Shown here: positions 1 through 13,317 of the stretch, piece after piece | Layout: the number at the start of each line of letters is the position of its first letter | How positions within the stretch are numbered: position 1 is the stretch's first letter | DNA from: Tenebrio molitor | Taxonomy: Eukaryota; Arthropoda; Insecta; Coleoptera; Tenebrionidae | Assembly: GCF_963966145.1 (NCBI RefSeq) | Contig: NC_091046.1 | Span: 2,852,001-2,916,000 of the forward strand | DNA: 64,000 bases | Direction: 5' to 3' | Translations under genes and position numbers: made by a program | The notes under the pieces: generated by a model | Told to the model about the DNA's origin: nothing | Database searches by the model: none | What the model saw: only the letters and a program-made list of their open reading frames with translations

Positions 1-3000
1 ACCTGGATTTTTACGTTTTAGAGAAATTCGCAAAAAACCAAAAAATCCATATTTTTGGCTCCCACAGCAAAAAATGGGTTAAATGGCCGGAACTTTTACT
101 ATACCCGAATTCAACTCATCCTATACAATGACTGACAGCAATTTGGTTCGAATCGGCGACAAAAAATTTTCGGAAAAAAACCATGTACCCCCCCCTTCTA
201 TCTAATTTTCACTTCGGAAAATCATTTAAACGCCCATAGCTCCCTTATTAAGCCACATATGGCAATGAATTTTCCACCGTTGGATTGCCCTTGTCGAGGC
301 GCTTCTTCTGAGCCAGAAAAAGTTTACCTGGATTTTTCCGTTTCAGAGAAATTCGCAAAAAAACAAAAAATCCATATTTTTGGCTCCCACAGCAAAAAAT
401 GGGTTCAATGGCCGGAACTTTTACTATACACGAATTCAACTCATCCTATACAATGACTGACAGCAATTTGGTTCGAATCGGCGACAAAAAATTTTCGGAA
501 AAAAACCATGTACCCCCCCCTTCTATCTAATTTTCACTTCGGAAAATCATTTAAACGCCCATAGCTCCCTTATTAAGCCACATATGGCAATGAATTTTCC
601 ACCGTTGGATTGCCCTTGTCGAGGCGCTTCTTCTGAGCCAGAAAAAGTTTACCTGGATTTTTACGTTTTAGAGAAATTCGCAAAAAACCAAAAAATCCAT
701 ATTTTTGGCTCCCACAGCAAAAAATGGGTTAAATGGCCGGAACTTTTACTATACCCGAATTCAACTCATCCTATACAATGACTGACAGCAATTTGGTTCG
801 AATCGGCGACAAAAAATTTTCGGAAAAAAACCATGTACCCCCCCCTTCTATCTAATTTTCACTTCGGAAAATCATTTAAACGCCCATAGCTCCCTTATTA
901 AGCCACATATGGCAATGAATTTTGCACCGTTGGATTGCCCTTGTCGAGGCGCTTCTTCTGAGCCAGAAAAAGTTTACCTGGATTTTTCCGTTTCAGAGAA
1001 ATTCGCAAAAAAACAAAAAATCCATATTTTTGGCTCCCACAGCAAAAAATGGGTTCAATGGCCGGAACTTTTACTATACACGAATTCAACTCATCCTATA
1101 CAATGACTGACAGCAATTTGGTTCGAATCGGCGACAAAAAATTTTCGGAAAAAAACCATGTACCCCCCCCTTCTATCTAATTTTCACTTCGGAAAATCAT
1201 TTAAACGCCCATAGCTCCCTTATTAAGCCACATATGGCAATGAATTTTGCACCGTTGGATTGCCCTTGTCGAGGCGCTTCTTCTGAGCCGGAAAAAGTTT
1301 ACCTGGATTTTTCCGTTTTTATAGAAATTCGCAAAAAACCGAAAAATCCATATTTTTGGCTCCCACAGCAAAAAATGGGTTCAATGGCCGGAACTTTTAC
1401 TATACCCGAATTCAACTCATCCTATACAATGACTGACAGCAATTTGGATCGAATCGGCGACAAAAAATTTTCTATCCAATTTTGACATTAGGAAAATCAT
1501 TTAAACGCCCATAGCTCCCTTATTAAGCCACATATGGCAATGAATTTTGCACCGTTGGATTGTCCTTGTCGAGGCGCTTCTTCTGAGCACGAAAAAGTTT
1601 ACCTGGATTTTTCCGTTTTAGAGAAATTCGCAAAAAACCAAAAAATCCATATTTTTGGCTCCCACAGGAAAAAATGGGTTCAATGGCCGGAACTTTTACT
1701 ATACCTGAATTCAACTCATCCTATACAATGACTGACAGCAATTTGGTTCGAATCGGCGACAAAAAAATTTCGGAAAAAAACCATGTACCCCCCCCTTCTA
1801 TCTAATTTTCACTTCGGAAAATCATTTAAACGCCCATAGCTCCCTTATTAAGCCACATATGGCAATGAATTTTGCACCGTTGGATTGCCCTTGTCGAGGC
1901 GCTTCTTCTGAGCCCGAAAAAGTTTACCTGGATTTTTCCGTTTTAGAGAAATTCGCAAAAAAAAATTCATATTTTTGGCTCCCACAGGAAAAAATGGGTT
2001 CAATGGCCGGAACTTTTACTATACCTGAATTCAACTCATCCTATACAATGACTGACAGCAATTTGGTTCGAATCGGCGACAAAAAATTTTCGGAAAAAAA
2101 CCATGTACCCCCCCTTCTATCTAATTTTCACTTCGGAAAATCATTTAAACGCCCATAGCTCCCTTATTAAGCCACATATGGCAATGAATTTTGCACCGTT
2201 GGATTGCCCTTGTCGAGGCGCTTCTTCTGAGCCGGAAAAAGTTTACCTGGATTTTTCCGTTTTTATAGAAATTCGCAAAAAACCAAAAAATCCATATTTT
2301 TGGCACCCACAGGAAAAAATGGGTTCAATGCCCGGAACTTTTACTATACCTGAATTCAACTCATCCTATACAATAACTGACAGCAATTTGGCTCGAATAG
2401 GCGACAAAAAATTTTCGGAAAAAACCATGTACCCCCCCCCTTCTATCTAATTTTCACTTCGGAAAATCATTTAAACGCCCATAGCTGCCTTATTAAGCCA
2501 CATATGGCAATGAATTTTTCACCGTTGGATTGCCCTAGTCGAGGCGCTTCTTCTGAGCAGAAAAAAATTTACCTGGATTTTTCCGTTTTAGAGAAATTCG
2601 CAAAAAACCAAAAAATCCATATTTTTGGCTCCCACAGCAAAAAATGGGTTAAATGGCCGGAACTTTTACTATACCCGAATTCAACTCATCCTATACAATG
2701 ACTGACAGTAATTTGGTTCGAATCGGCGACAAAAAAATTTCGGAAAAAAACCATGTACCCCCCCCTTCTATCTAATTTTCACTTCGGAAAATCATTTAAA
2801 CGCCCATAGCTCCCTTATTAAGCCACATATGGCAATGAATTTTGCACCGTTGGATTGCCCTTGTCGAGGCGCTTCTTCTGAGCCAGAAAAAGTTTACCTG
2901 GATTTTTACGTTTTAGAGAAATTCGCAAAAAACCAAAAAATCCATATTTTTGTCTCCCACAGGAAAAAATGGGTTCAATGCCCGGAACTTTTACTATACC

Positions 3001-3478
3001 TGAATTCAACTCATCCTATACAATAACTGACAGCAATTTGGCTCGAATAGGCGACAAAAAATTTTCGGAAAAAAACCATGTACCCCCCCCTTCTATCTAA
3101 TTTTCACTTCGGAAAATCATTTAAACGCCCATAGCTGCCTTATTAAGCCACATATGGCAATGAATTTTTCACCGTTGGATTGCCCTAGTCGAGGCGCTTC
3201 TTCTGAGCAGAAAAAAAATTACCTGGATTTTTCCGTTTTAGAGAAATTCGCAAAAAACCAAAAAATCCATATTTTTGGCTCCCACAGCAAAAAATGGGTT
3301 AAATGGCCGGAACTTTTACTATACCCGAATTCAACTCATCCTATACAATGACTGACAGCAATTTGGTTCGAATCGGCGACAAAAAATTTTCGGAAAAAAA
3401 CCATGTACCCCCCCCTTCTATCTAATTTTCACTTCGGAAAATCATTTAAACGCCCATAGCTCCCTTATTAAGCCACAT

Positions 3479-6400
3479 ATGGCAATGAATTTTGCACCGT
3501 TGGATTGCCCTTGTCGAGGCGCTTCTTCTGAGCCAGAAAAAGTTTACCTGGATTTTTCCGTTTTAGAGAAATTCGCAAAAAAACAAAAAATCCATATTTT
3601 TGGCTACCACAGGAAAAAATGGGTTCAATGGCCGGAACTTTTACTATACCTGAATTCAACTCATCCTATACAATAACTGACAGCAATTTGCTTCGAATCG
3701 GCGACAAAAAAATTTCGGAAAAAAAACCATGTACCCCCCCCTTCTACCTAATTTTCACTTCGGAAAATCATTTAAACGCCCATAGCTCCCTTATTAAGCC
3801 ACATATGGCAATGAATTTTGCACCGTTGGATTGCCCTTGTCGAGGCGCTTCTTCTGAGCCGGAAAAAGTTTACCTGGATTTTTCCGTTTTTATAGAAATT
3901 CGCAAAAAACCAAAAAATCCATATTTTTGTCTCCCACAGGAAAAAATGGGTTCAATGCCCGGAACTTTTACTATACCTGAATTCAACTCATCCTATACAA
4001 TAACTGACAGCAATTTGGCTCGAATAGGCGACAAAAAATTTTCGGAAAAAAACCATGTACCCCCCCCCTTCTATCTAATTTTCACTTCGGAAAATCATTT
4101 AAACGCCCATAGCTGCCTTATTAAGCCACATATGGCAATGAATTTTTCACCGTTGGATTGCCCTAGTCGAGGCGCTTCTTCTGAGCAGAAAAAAAATTAC
4201 CTGGATTTTTCCGTTTTAGAGAAATTCGCAAAAAACCAAAAAATCCATATTTTTGGCTCCCACAGCAAAAAATGGGTTAAATGGCCGGAACTTTTACTAT
4301 ACCCGAATACAACTCATCCTATACAATGACTGACAGTAATTTGGTTCGAATCGGCGACAAAAAAATTTCGGAAAAAAACCATGTACCCCCCCCTTCTATC
4401 TAATTTTCACTTCGGAAAATCATTTAAACGCCCATAGCTCCCTTATTAAGCCACATATGGCAATGAATTTTGCACCGTTGGATTGCCCTTGTCGAGGCGC
4501 TTCTTCTGGGCCAGAAAAAGTTTACCTGGATTTTTCCGTTTTAGAGAAATTCGCAAAAAACCAAAAAATCCATATTTTTGGCTCCCACAGCAAAAAATGG
4601 GTTAAATGGCCGGAACTTTTACTATACCCGAATTCAACTCATCCTATACAATGACTGACAGCAATTTGGTTCGAATCGGCGACAAAAAATTTTCGGAAAA
4701 AAACCATGTACCCCCCCCTTCTATCTAATTTTCACTTCGGAAAATCATTTAAACGCCCATAGCTCCCTTATTAAGCCACATATGGCAATGAATTTTGCAC
4801 CGTTGGATTGCCCTTGTCGAGGCGCTTCATCTGAGCCAGAAAAAGTTTACCTGGATTTTTAAGTTTTAGAGAAATTCGCAAAAAACCAAAAAATCCATAT
4901 TTTTGGCTCCCACAGCAAAAAATGGGTTAAATGGCCGGAACTTTTACTATACCCGAATTCAACTCATCCTATACAATGACTGACAGCAATTTGGTTCGAA
5001 TCGGCGACAAAAAATTTTCGGAAAAAAACCATGTACCCCCCCCTTCTATCTAATTTTCACTTCGGAAAATCATTTAAACGCCCATAGCTCCCTTATTAAG
5101 CCACATATGGCAATGAATTTTGCACCGTTGGATTGCCCTTGTCGAGGCGCTTCTTCTGAGCCAGAAAAAGTTTACCTGGATTTTTAAGTTTTAGAGAAAT
5201 TCGCAAAAAACCAAAAAATCCATATTTTTGGCTCCCACAGCAAAAAATGGGTTAAATGGCCGGAACTTTTACTATACCCGAATTCAACTCATCCTATACA
5301 ATAACTGACAGCAATTTGGCTCGAATAGGCGACAAAAAATTTTCGGAAAAAAACCATGTACCCCCCCCCTTCTATCTAATTTTCACTTCGGAAAATCATT
5401 TAAACGCCCATAGCTCCCTTATTAAGCCACATATGGCAATGAATTTTTCACCGTTGGATTGCCCTAGTCGAGGCGCTTCTTCTGAGCAGAAAAAAATTTA
5501 CCTGGATTTTTCCGTTTTAGAGAAATTCGCAAAAAACCAAAAAATCCATATTTTTGGCTCCCACAGCAAAAAATGGGTTAAATGGCCGGAACTTTTACTA
5601 TACCCGAATTCAACTCATCCTATACAATGACTGACAGCAATTTGGTTCGAATCGGCGACAAAAAATTTTCGGAAAAAAACCATGTACCCCCCCCTTCTAT
5701 CTAATTTTCACTTCGGAAAATCATTTAAACGCCCATAGCTCCCTTATTAAGCCACATATGGCAATGAATTTTGCACCGTTGGATTGCCCTTGTCGAGGCG
5801 CTTCTTCTGAGCCAGAAAAAGTTTACCTGGATTTTTCCGTTTTAGAGAAATTCGCAAAAAAACAAAAAATCCATATTTTTGGCTACCACAGGAAAAAATG
5901 GGTTCAATGGCCGGAACTTTTACTATACCTGAATTCAACTCATCCTATACAATAACTGACAGCAATTTGCTTCGAATCGGCGACAAAAAAATTTCGGAAA
6001 AAAAACCATGTACCCCCCCCTTCTACCTAATTTTCACTTCGGAAAATCATTTAAACGCCCATAGCTCCCTTATTAAGCCACATATGGCAATGAATTTTGC
6101 ACCGTTGGATTGCCCTTGTCGAGGCGCTTCTTCTGAGCCGGAAAAAGTTTACCTGGATTTTTCCGTTTTTATAGAAATTCGCAAAAAACCAAAAAATCCA
6201 TATTTTTGTCTCCCACAGGAAAAAATGGGTTCAATGCCCGGAACTTTTACTATACCTGAATTCAACTCATCCTATACAATAACTGACAGCAATTTGGCTC
6301 GAATAGGCGACAAAAAATTTTCGGAAAAAAACCATGTACCCCCCCCCTTCTATCTAATTTTCACTTCGGAAAATCATTTAAACGCCCATAGCTGCCTTAT

Positions 6401-8036
6401 TAAGCCACATATGGCAATGAATTTTTCACCGTTGGATTGCCCTAGTCGAGGCGCTTCTTCTGAGCAGAAAAAAAATTACCTGGATTTTTCCGTTTTAGAG
6501 AAATTCGCAAAAAACCAAAAAATCCATATTTTTGGCTCCCACAGCAAAAAATGGGTTAAATGGCCGGAACTTTTACTATACCCGAATACAACTCATCCTA
6601 TACAATGACTGACAGTAATTTGGTTCGAATCGGCGACAAAAAAATTTCGGAAAAAAACCATGTACCCCCCCCTTCTATCTAATTTTCACTTCGGAAAATC
6701 ATTTAAACGCCCATAGCTCCCTTATTAAGCCACATATGGCAATGAATTTTGCACCGTTGGATTGCCCTTGTCGAGGCGCTTCTTCTGGGCCAGAAAAAGT
6801 TTACCTGGATTTTTCCGTTTTAGAGAAATTCGCAAAAAACCAAAAAATCCATATTTTTGGCTCCCACAGCAAAAAATGGGTTAAATGGCCGGAACTTTTA
6901 CTATACCCGAATTCAACTCATCCTATACAATGACTGACAGCAATTTGGTTCGAATCGGCGACAAAAAATTTTCGGAAAAAAACCATGTACCCCCCCCTTC
7001 TATCTAATTTTCACTTCGGAAAATCATTTAAACGCCCATAGCTCCCTTATTAAGCCACATATGGCAATGAATTTTGCACCGTTGGATTGCCCTTGTCGAG
7101 GCGCTTCATCTGAGCCAGAAAAAGTTTACCTGGATTTTTAAGTTATAGAGAAATTCGCAAAAAACCAAAAAATCCATATTTTTGGCTCCCACAGCAAAAA
7201 ATGGGTTAAATGGCCGGAACTTTTACTATACCCGAATTCAACTCATCCTATACAATGACTGACAGCAATTTGGTTCGAATCGGCGACAAAAAATTTTCGG
7301 AAAAAAACCATGTACCCCCCCCTTCTATCTAATTTTCACTTCGGAAAATCATTTAAACGCCCATAGCTCCCTTATTAAGCCACATATGGCAATGAATTTT
7401 GCACCGTTGGATTGCCCTTGTCGAGGCGCTTCTTCTGAGCCAGAAAAAGTTTACCTGGATTTTTAAGTTTTAGAGAAATTCGCAAAAAACCAAAAAATCC
7501 ATATTTTTGGCTCCCACAGCAAAAAATGGGTTAAATGGCCGGAACTTTTACTATACCCGAATTCAACTCATCCTATACAATAACTGACAGCAATTTGGCT
7601 CGAATAGGCGACAAAAAATTTTCGGAAAAAAACCATGTACCCCCCCCCTTCTATCTAATTTTCACTTCGGAAAATCATTTAAACGCCCATAGCTCCCTTA
7701 TTAAGCCACATATGGCAATGAATTTTTCACCGTTGGATTGCCCTAGTCGAGGCGCTTCTTCTGAGCAGAAAAAAATTTACCTGGATTTTTCCGTTTTAGA
7801 GAAATTCGCAAAAAACCAAAAAATCCATATTTTTGGCTCCCACAGCAAAAAATGGGTTAAATGGCCGGAACTTTTACTATACCCGAATTCAACTCATCCT
7901 ATACAATGACTGACAGCAATTTGGTTCGAATCGGCGACAAAAAATTTTCGGAAAAAAACCATGTACCCCCCCCTTCTATCTAATTTTCACTTCGGAAAAT
8001 CATTTAAACGCCCATAGCTCCCTTATTAAGCCACAT
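3479..8036. repeat. Higher-order repeat: two adjacent 7-monomer blocks of 2279 bp
   Basis: The block 3479-5757 is repeated as 5758-8036. Every monomer variant recurs in the same order at an offset of exactly 2279 bp: the TTCTGGGCCAG variant at 4503/6782, the premature TAAGTTTTAGAG variant near 4860/7139, and CCGAATACAACT at 4305/6584. The only clear difference I noticed is AAGTTTTAG versus AAGTTATAG (4861/7140). This indicates a very recent block duplication, as expected from unequal exchange. Confidence 0.9.
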
Positions 8037-8686
8037 ATGGCAATGAATTTTGCACCGTTGGATTGCCCTTGTCGAGGCGCTTCTTCTGAGCCAGAAAAAG
8101 TTTACCTGGATTTTTCCGTTTCCGAGAAATTCGCAAAAAAACAAAAAATCCATATTTTTGGCTCCCACAGCAAAAAATGGGTTCAATGGCCGGAACTTTT
8201 ACTATACACGAATTCAACTCATCCTATACAATGACTGACAGCAATTTGGTTCGAATCGGCGACAAAAAATTTTCGGAAAAAAACCATGTACCCCCCCCTT
8301 CTATCTAATTTTCACTTCGGAAAATCATTTAAACGCCCATAGCTCCCTTATTAAGCCACATATGGCAATGAATTTTGCACCGTTGGATTGCCCTTGTCGA
8401 GGCGCTTCTTCTGAGCCAGAAAAAGTTTACCTGGATTTTTCCGTTTCAGAGAAATTCGCAAAAAAACAAAAAATCCATATTTTTGGCTCCCACAGCAAAA
8501 AATGGGTTCAATGGCCGGAACTTTTACTATACACGAATTCAACTCATCCTATACAATGACTGACAGCAATTTGGTTCGAATCGGCGACAAAAAATTTTCG
8601 GAAAAAAACCATGTACCCCCCCCTTCTATCTAATTTTCACTTCGGAAAATCATTTAAACGCCCATAGCTCCCTTATTAAGCCACAT

Positions 8687-9986
8687 ATGGCAATGAATTT
8701 TCCACCGTTGGATTGCCCTTGTCGAGGCGCTTCTTCTGAGCCAGAAAAAGTTTACCTGGATTTTTCCGTTTCAGAGAAATTCGCAAAAAAACAAAAAATC
8801 CATATTTTTGGCTCCCACAGCAAAAAATGGGTTCAATGGCCGGAACTTTTACTATACACGAATTCAACTCATCCTATACAATGACTGACAGCAATTTGGT
8901 TCGAATCGGCGACAAAAAATTTTCGGAAAAAAACCATGTACCCCCCCCTTCTATCTAATTTTCACTTCGGAAAATCATTTAAACGCCCATAGCTCCCTTA
9001 TTAAGCCACATATGGCAATGAATTTTCCACCGTTGGATTGCCCTTGTCGAGGCGCTTCTTCTGAGCCAGAAAAAGTTTACCTGGATTTTTACGTTTTAGA
9101 GAAATTCGCAAAAAACCAAAAAATCCATATTTTTGGCTCCCACAGCAAAAAATGGGTTAAATGGCCGGAACTTTTACTATACCCGAATTCAACTCATCCT
9201 ATACAATGACTGACAGCAATTTGGTTCGAATCGGCGACAAAAAATTTTCGGAAAAAAACCATGTACCCCCCCCTTCTATCTAATTTTCACTTCGGAAAAT
9301 CATTTAAACGCCCATAGCTCCCTTATTAAGCCACATATGGCAATGAATTTTCCACCGTTGGATTGCCCTTGTCGAGGCGCTTCTTCTGAGCCAGAAAAAG
9401 TTTACCTGGATTTTTCCGTTTCAGAGAAATTCGCAAAAAAACAAAAAATCCATATTTTTGGCTCCCACAGCAAAAAATGGGTTCAATGGCCGGAACTTTT
9501 ACTATACACGAATTCAACTCATCCTATACAATGACTGACAGCAATTTGGTTCGAATCGGCGACAAAAAATTTTCGGAAAAAAACCATGTACCCCCCCCTT
9601 CTATCTAATTTTCACTTCGGAAAATCATTTAAACGCCCATAGCTCCCTTATTAAGCCACATATGGCAATGAATTTTCCACCGTTGGATTGCCCTTGTCGA
9701 GGCGCTTCTTCTGAGCCAGAAAAAGTTTACCTGGATTTTTACGTTTTAGAGAAATTCGCAAAAAACCAAAAAATCCATATTTTTGGCTCCCACAGCAAAA
9801 AATGGGTTAAATGGCCGGAACTTTTACTATACCCGAATTCAACTCATCCTATACAATGACTGACAGTAATTTGGTTCGAATCGGCGACAAAAAAATTTCG
9901 GAAAAAAACCATGTACCCCCCCCTTCTATCTAATTTTCACTTCGGAAAATCATTTAAACGCCCATAGCTCCCTTATTAAGCCACAT
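8687..9986. repeat. Higher-order repeat: dimeric 650-bp block in two copies
   Basis: Monomers at 8687 and 9012 alternate two variants (CCGTTTCAGAGAAATT then ACGTTTTAGAGAAATT). The same pair recurs at 9337 and 9662. The same two variants are also adjacent at 259 and 584. Confidence 0.8.
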
Positions 9987-12029
9987 ATGGCAATGAATTT
10001 TGCACCGTTGGATTGCCCTTGTCGAGGCGCTTCTTCTGAGCCGGAAAAAGTTTACCTGGATTTTTCCGTTTTTATAGAAATTCGCAAAAAACCGAAAAAT
10101 CCATATTTTTGGCTCCCACAGCAAAAAATGGGTTCAATGGCCGGAACTTTTACTATACCCGAATTCAACTCATCCTATACAATGACTGACAGCAATTTGG
10201 TTCGAATCGGCGACAAAAAATTTTCTATCCAATTTTGACATTAGGAAAATCATTTAAACGCCCATAGCTCCCTTATTAAGCCACATATGGCAATGAATTT
10301 TGCACCGTTGGATTGTCCTTGTCGAGGCGCTTCTTCTGAGCACGAAAAAGTTTACCTGGATTTTTCCGTTTTAGAGAAATTCGCAAAAAACCAAAAAATC
10401 CATATTTTTGGCTCCCACAGGAAAAAATGGGTTCAATGGCCGGAACTTTTACTATACCTGAATTCAACTCATCCTATACAATGACTGACAGCAATTTGGT
10501 TCGAATCGGCGACAAAAAAATTTCGGAAAAAAACCATGTACCCCCCCCTTCTATCTAATTTTCACTTCGGAAAATCATTTAAACGCCCATAGCTCCCTTA
10601 TTAAGCCACATATGGCAATGAATTTTGCACCGTTGGATTGCCCTTGTCGAGGCGCTTCTTCTGAGCCCGAAAAAGTTTACCTGGATTTTTCCGTTTTAGA
10701 GAAATTCGCAAAAAAAAAATCATATTTTTGGCTCCCACAGGAAAAAATGGGTTCAATGGCCGGAACTTTTACTATACCTGAATTCAACTCATCCTATACA
10801 ATGACTGACAGCAATTTGGTTCGAATCGGCGACAAAAAATTTTCGGAAAAAAACCATGTACCCCCCCTTCTATCTAATTTTCACTTCGGAAAATCATTTA
10901 AACGCCCATAGCTCCCTTATTAAGCCACATATGGCAATGAATTTTGCACCGTTGGATTGCCCTTGTCGAGGCGCTTCTTCTGAGCCGGAAAAAGTTTACC
11001 TGGATTTTTCCGTTTTTATAGAAATTCGCAAAAAACCAAAAAATCCATATTTTTGGCACCCACAGGAAAAAATGGGTTCAATGCCCGGAACTTTTACTAT
11101 ACACGAATTCAACTCATCCTATACAATGACTGACAGCAATTTGGTTCGAATCGGCGACAAAAAATTTTCGGAAAAAAACCATGTACCCCCCCCTTCTATC
11201 TAATTTTCACTTCGGAAAATCATTTAAACGCCCATAGCTCCCTTATTAAGCCACATATGGCAATGAATTTTGCACCGTTGGATTGCCCTTGTCGAGGCGC
11301 TTCTTCTGAGCCAGAAAAAGTTTACCTGGATTTTTCCGTTTTAGAGAAATTCGCAAAAAACCAACAAATCCATATTTTTGGCTCCCACAGCAAAAAATGG
11401 GTTCAATGGCCGGAACTTTTACTATACCTGAATTCAACTCATCCTATACAATGACTGACAGCAATTTGGTTCGAATCGGCGACAAAAAATTTTGGAAAAA
11501 AACCATGTACCCCCCCCTTCTATCTAATTTTCACTTCGGAAAATCATTTAAACGCCCATAGCTCCCTTATTAAGCCACATATGGCAATGAATTTTGCACC
11601 GTTGGATTGCCCTTGTCGAAGCGCTTCTTCTGAGCCAGAAAAAGTTTACCTGGATTTTTCCGTTTTTCAGAAATTCGCAAAAAACCAAAAAATCCATATT
11701 TTTGGCTCCCACAGGAAAAAATGGGTTCAATCGCCGGAACTTTTACTATACCTGAATTCAACTCATCCTATACAATGACTGACAGCAATTTGGTTCGAAT
11801 CGGCGACAAAAAAATTTTGGAAAAAAACCATGTACCCCCCCTTCTATCTAATTTTCACTTCGGAAAATCATTTAAACGCCCATAGCTCCCTTATTAAGCC
11901 ACATATGGCAATGAATTTTGCACCGTTGGATTGCTCTTGTCAAGGCGCTTCTTCTGAGCTGAAAAAAATTAACCTGGATTTTTCCGTTTTAGAGAGCCCT
12001 CCCTCGTCAACGAGTCACGAGCCGCCACT

Positions 12030-12178
12030 GCATAGGAACTATTTTCCCATCATTGATTGGTCAAAATGAGAGAAGAGTTTACATCAAGACATGTTCGATT
12101 TTTGATAACTACTGTCAAAATTTAATATTTGATCGATTTTTTGGTTATTAGTGTCAAACTTATCGAGTTTTTGTATCA
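12030..12178. repeat. Dispersed repeat fragment (copy at 30767-30915)
   Basis: From CATAGGAACTATTTTCCC to CTTATCGAGTTTTTGTAT this 149-bp stretch matches 30767-30915 with only a few substitutions. No coding potential. It abuts the end of the satellite array. Confidence 0.85.
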
Positions 12179-12352
12179 AACGCGTCACTAAACTACAATT
12201 TTGTTATTAGAATACCACTACCGTAAGTCCCTTTATGACTTTTTTTGTTGTTAATTTTCCTTCGAATGTATGTTTTCAAATTTGCCGCGTTCGCCAGAGT
12301 GAAACATTCTTAAGGTAACATTCTCCATTCGAAGGGACATCTACTGCATTCT

Positions 12353-12478
12353 TAACTAGGATGTACTTGTAGTATTCAGAGCATGGCCTCCTAGATCGAA
12401 AGAGGTAAGGTCTCTTAGGAAACTTTGTCGCTTTCGATCAAGGAGGCCATGATTCAGAGTATAAACAAATCCTAGTTA
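12353..12478. repeat. 126-bp imperfect palindrome (foldback)
   Basis: TAACTAGGAT at the left end is mirrored by ATCCTAGTTA at the right. Inside, CATGGCCTCCTAGATCGAAAG pairs with CTTTCGATCAAGGAGGCCATG with one mismatch. The whole unit can fold into a hairpin with arms of about 55 bp. It could be a small foldback transposon or a hairpin RNA source. Confidence 0.8.
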
Positions 12479-12540
12479 AAAAAATGTCAAACAAGAAATT
12501 GAGGTTATGGTAAAAGAAAATTTATATTTCTTGAATATAT

Positions 12541-12630
12541 ATTTTATAAAACGTACACCAATGCGGTTTTCTTGTTTTAAAGTATATTTCCTATAGGTTA
12601 CTGCGCATTGGCGTACATTTTATAAAACAT
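12541..12630. repeat. 90-bp imperfect palindrome (foldback)
   Basis: ATTTTATAAAACGTACACCA (12541) pairs with the reverse complement of GCGTACATTTTATAAAAC (12611-12628), giving arms of about 25 bp around a central AT-rich loop. It lies 62 bp from the previous foldback. No gene is visible. Confidence 0.7.
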
Positions 12631-12890
12631 GATATACTTACAAGGGTGTATTTTTAAAATGTGCCGAAATTTTACCTAGGAGGTTGTAGGACAACGTAGA
12701 AAACTAAAAGCAATTAAAAAAAATTGTAGCTCAAAAAATAAATGTCATTTTATTTTTTGACATAGAATTTTTTAAATATTTTTTCCGAGTTCTACATGAA
12801 GCCAGTAGCTCGTAATTAAAATATCTCCACAACTTTCAAAATCATCCAGTATTTGTATGCAGTGGCGGCGGCTTTAGCTATAAAAGCATA
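12631..12890. other. AT-rich spacer, nothing recognised
   Basis: Low-complexity AT-rich sequence without open frame, RNA gene or repeat that I can identify. Confidence 0.6.
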
Positions 12891-13317
12891 CAGGGTGTTT
12901 CTGAAATACGTGTGTTAATTTTAACCAGTGAAAGAACTCGCCAATTTATGAAACTTTTCTCTATAATATTTTGTAAAATTCGTAAAATTATTCCAAGATT
13001 TTTTGCCCCACAATTTTTACCAAACGAGTCGTTTTGTGTTATTAATTAGTTTCTATTTTTTGTAACCATGAGAATCTAAATTTTGATTATTTATTTTTTT
13101 CTATAACAATGGAACTTTTTAACAAAGCTCTGTTTCTATCACAACAGAACATTTTCGCCCTTACCCATAGGCGGGTATACACTTTGATGGTTAATTTATT
13201 CCAAATTTTAAATCAATTTGTATTGCTTTTTCGTAAAAATGTTATAGAGAAAAGTTCCATTATTTAGGGCGTTCTTCCACTGGTTAAAATTAACACACGT
13301 ATTTCAGAAACACCCTG
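12891..13317. mobile_element. Non-autonomous Tc1/mariner-type MITE, TA target site
   Basis: Terminal inverted repeats of about 48 bp begin CAGGGTGTTTCTGAAATACG and end with its complement CGTATTTCAGAAACACCCTG. They are flanked by TA on both sides (12889-12890 and 13318-13319). The ~427-bp interior has no transposase frame. The TA duplication and CAGGGTG ends are typical of mariner-derived MITEs of insects. Confidence 0.88.

Larger units (their letters stand above)
1..11994. repeat. Satellite DNA array, ~325-bp monomer, about 37 copies
   Basis: Tandem head-to-tail array. Counting from the recurring ATGGCAATGAATTTT anchor, monomers begin at 259, 584, 909, 1234, 1534, 1859, 2178, 2504 and so on to 11905, mostly 325-327 bp apart. 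Each unit contains one GAATTC (EcoRI) site, A/T homopolymer runs and a run of C near CATGTACCCC. The array begins before the window and stops inside a monomer near 11994, where unrelated sequence (CCCTCCCTCGTCAACGAG) begins. Monomers at 1234 and 9987 share a 25-bp shortening, giving 300-bp spacing. The many 60-240-codon open frames on both strands are by-products of the repeat and not genes. Such long arrays are typical of insect pericentromeric or dispersed satellite; I do not recognise the family. Confidence 0.97.

Noticed and set aside
1..11994. CRISPR-like array
   Set aside because: Whole units are repeated with no unique spacers; period ~325 bp; eukaryotic context.
1..11994. CENP-B box in the satellite
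   Set aside because: TTCGGAAAA matches only the first half of the consensus; the CGGG half is missing.
259..12069. Dozens of 60-236-codon open frames on both strands in the satellite
   Set aside because: They recur with the monomer, overlap on opposite strands, break at indels between monomers and have no start context, domain or codon bias. They are repeat by-products.
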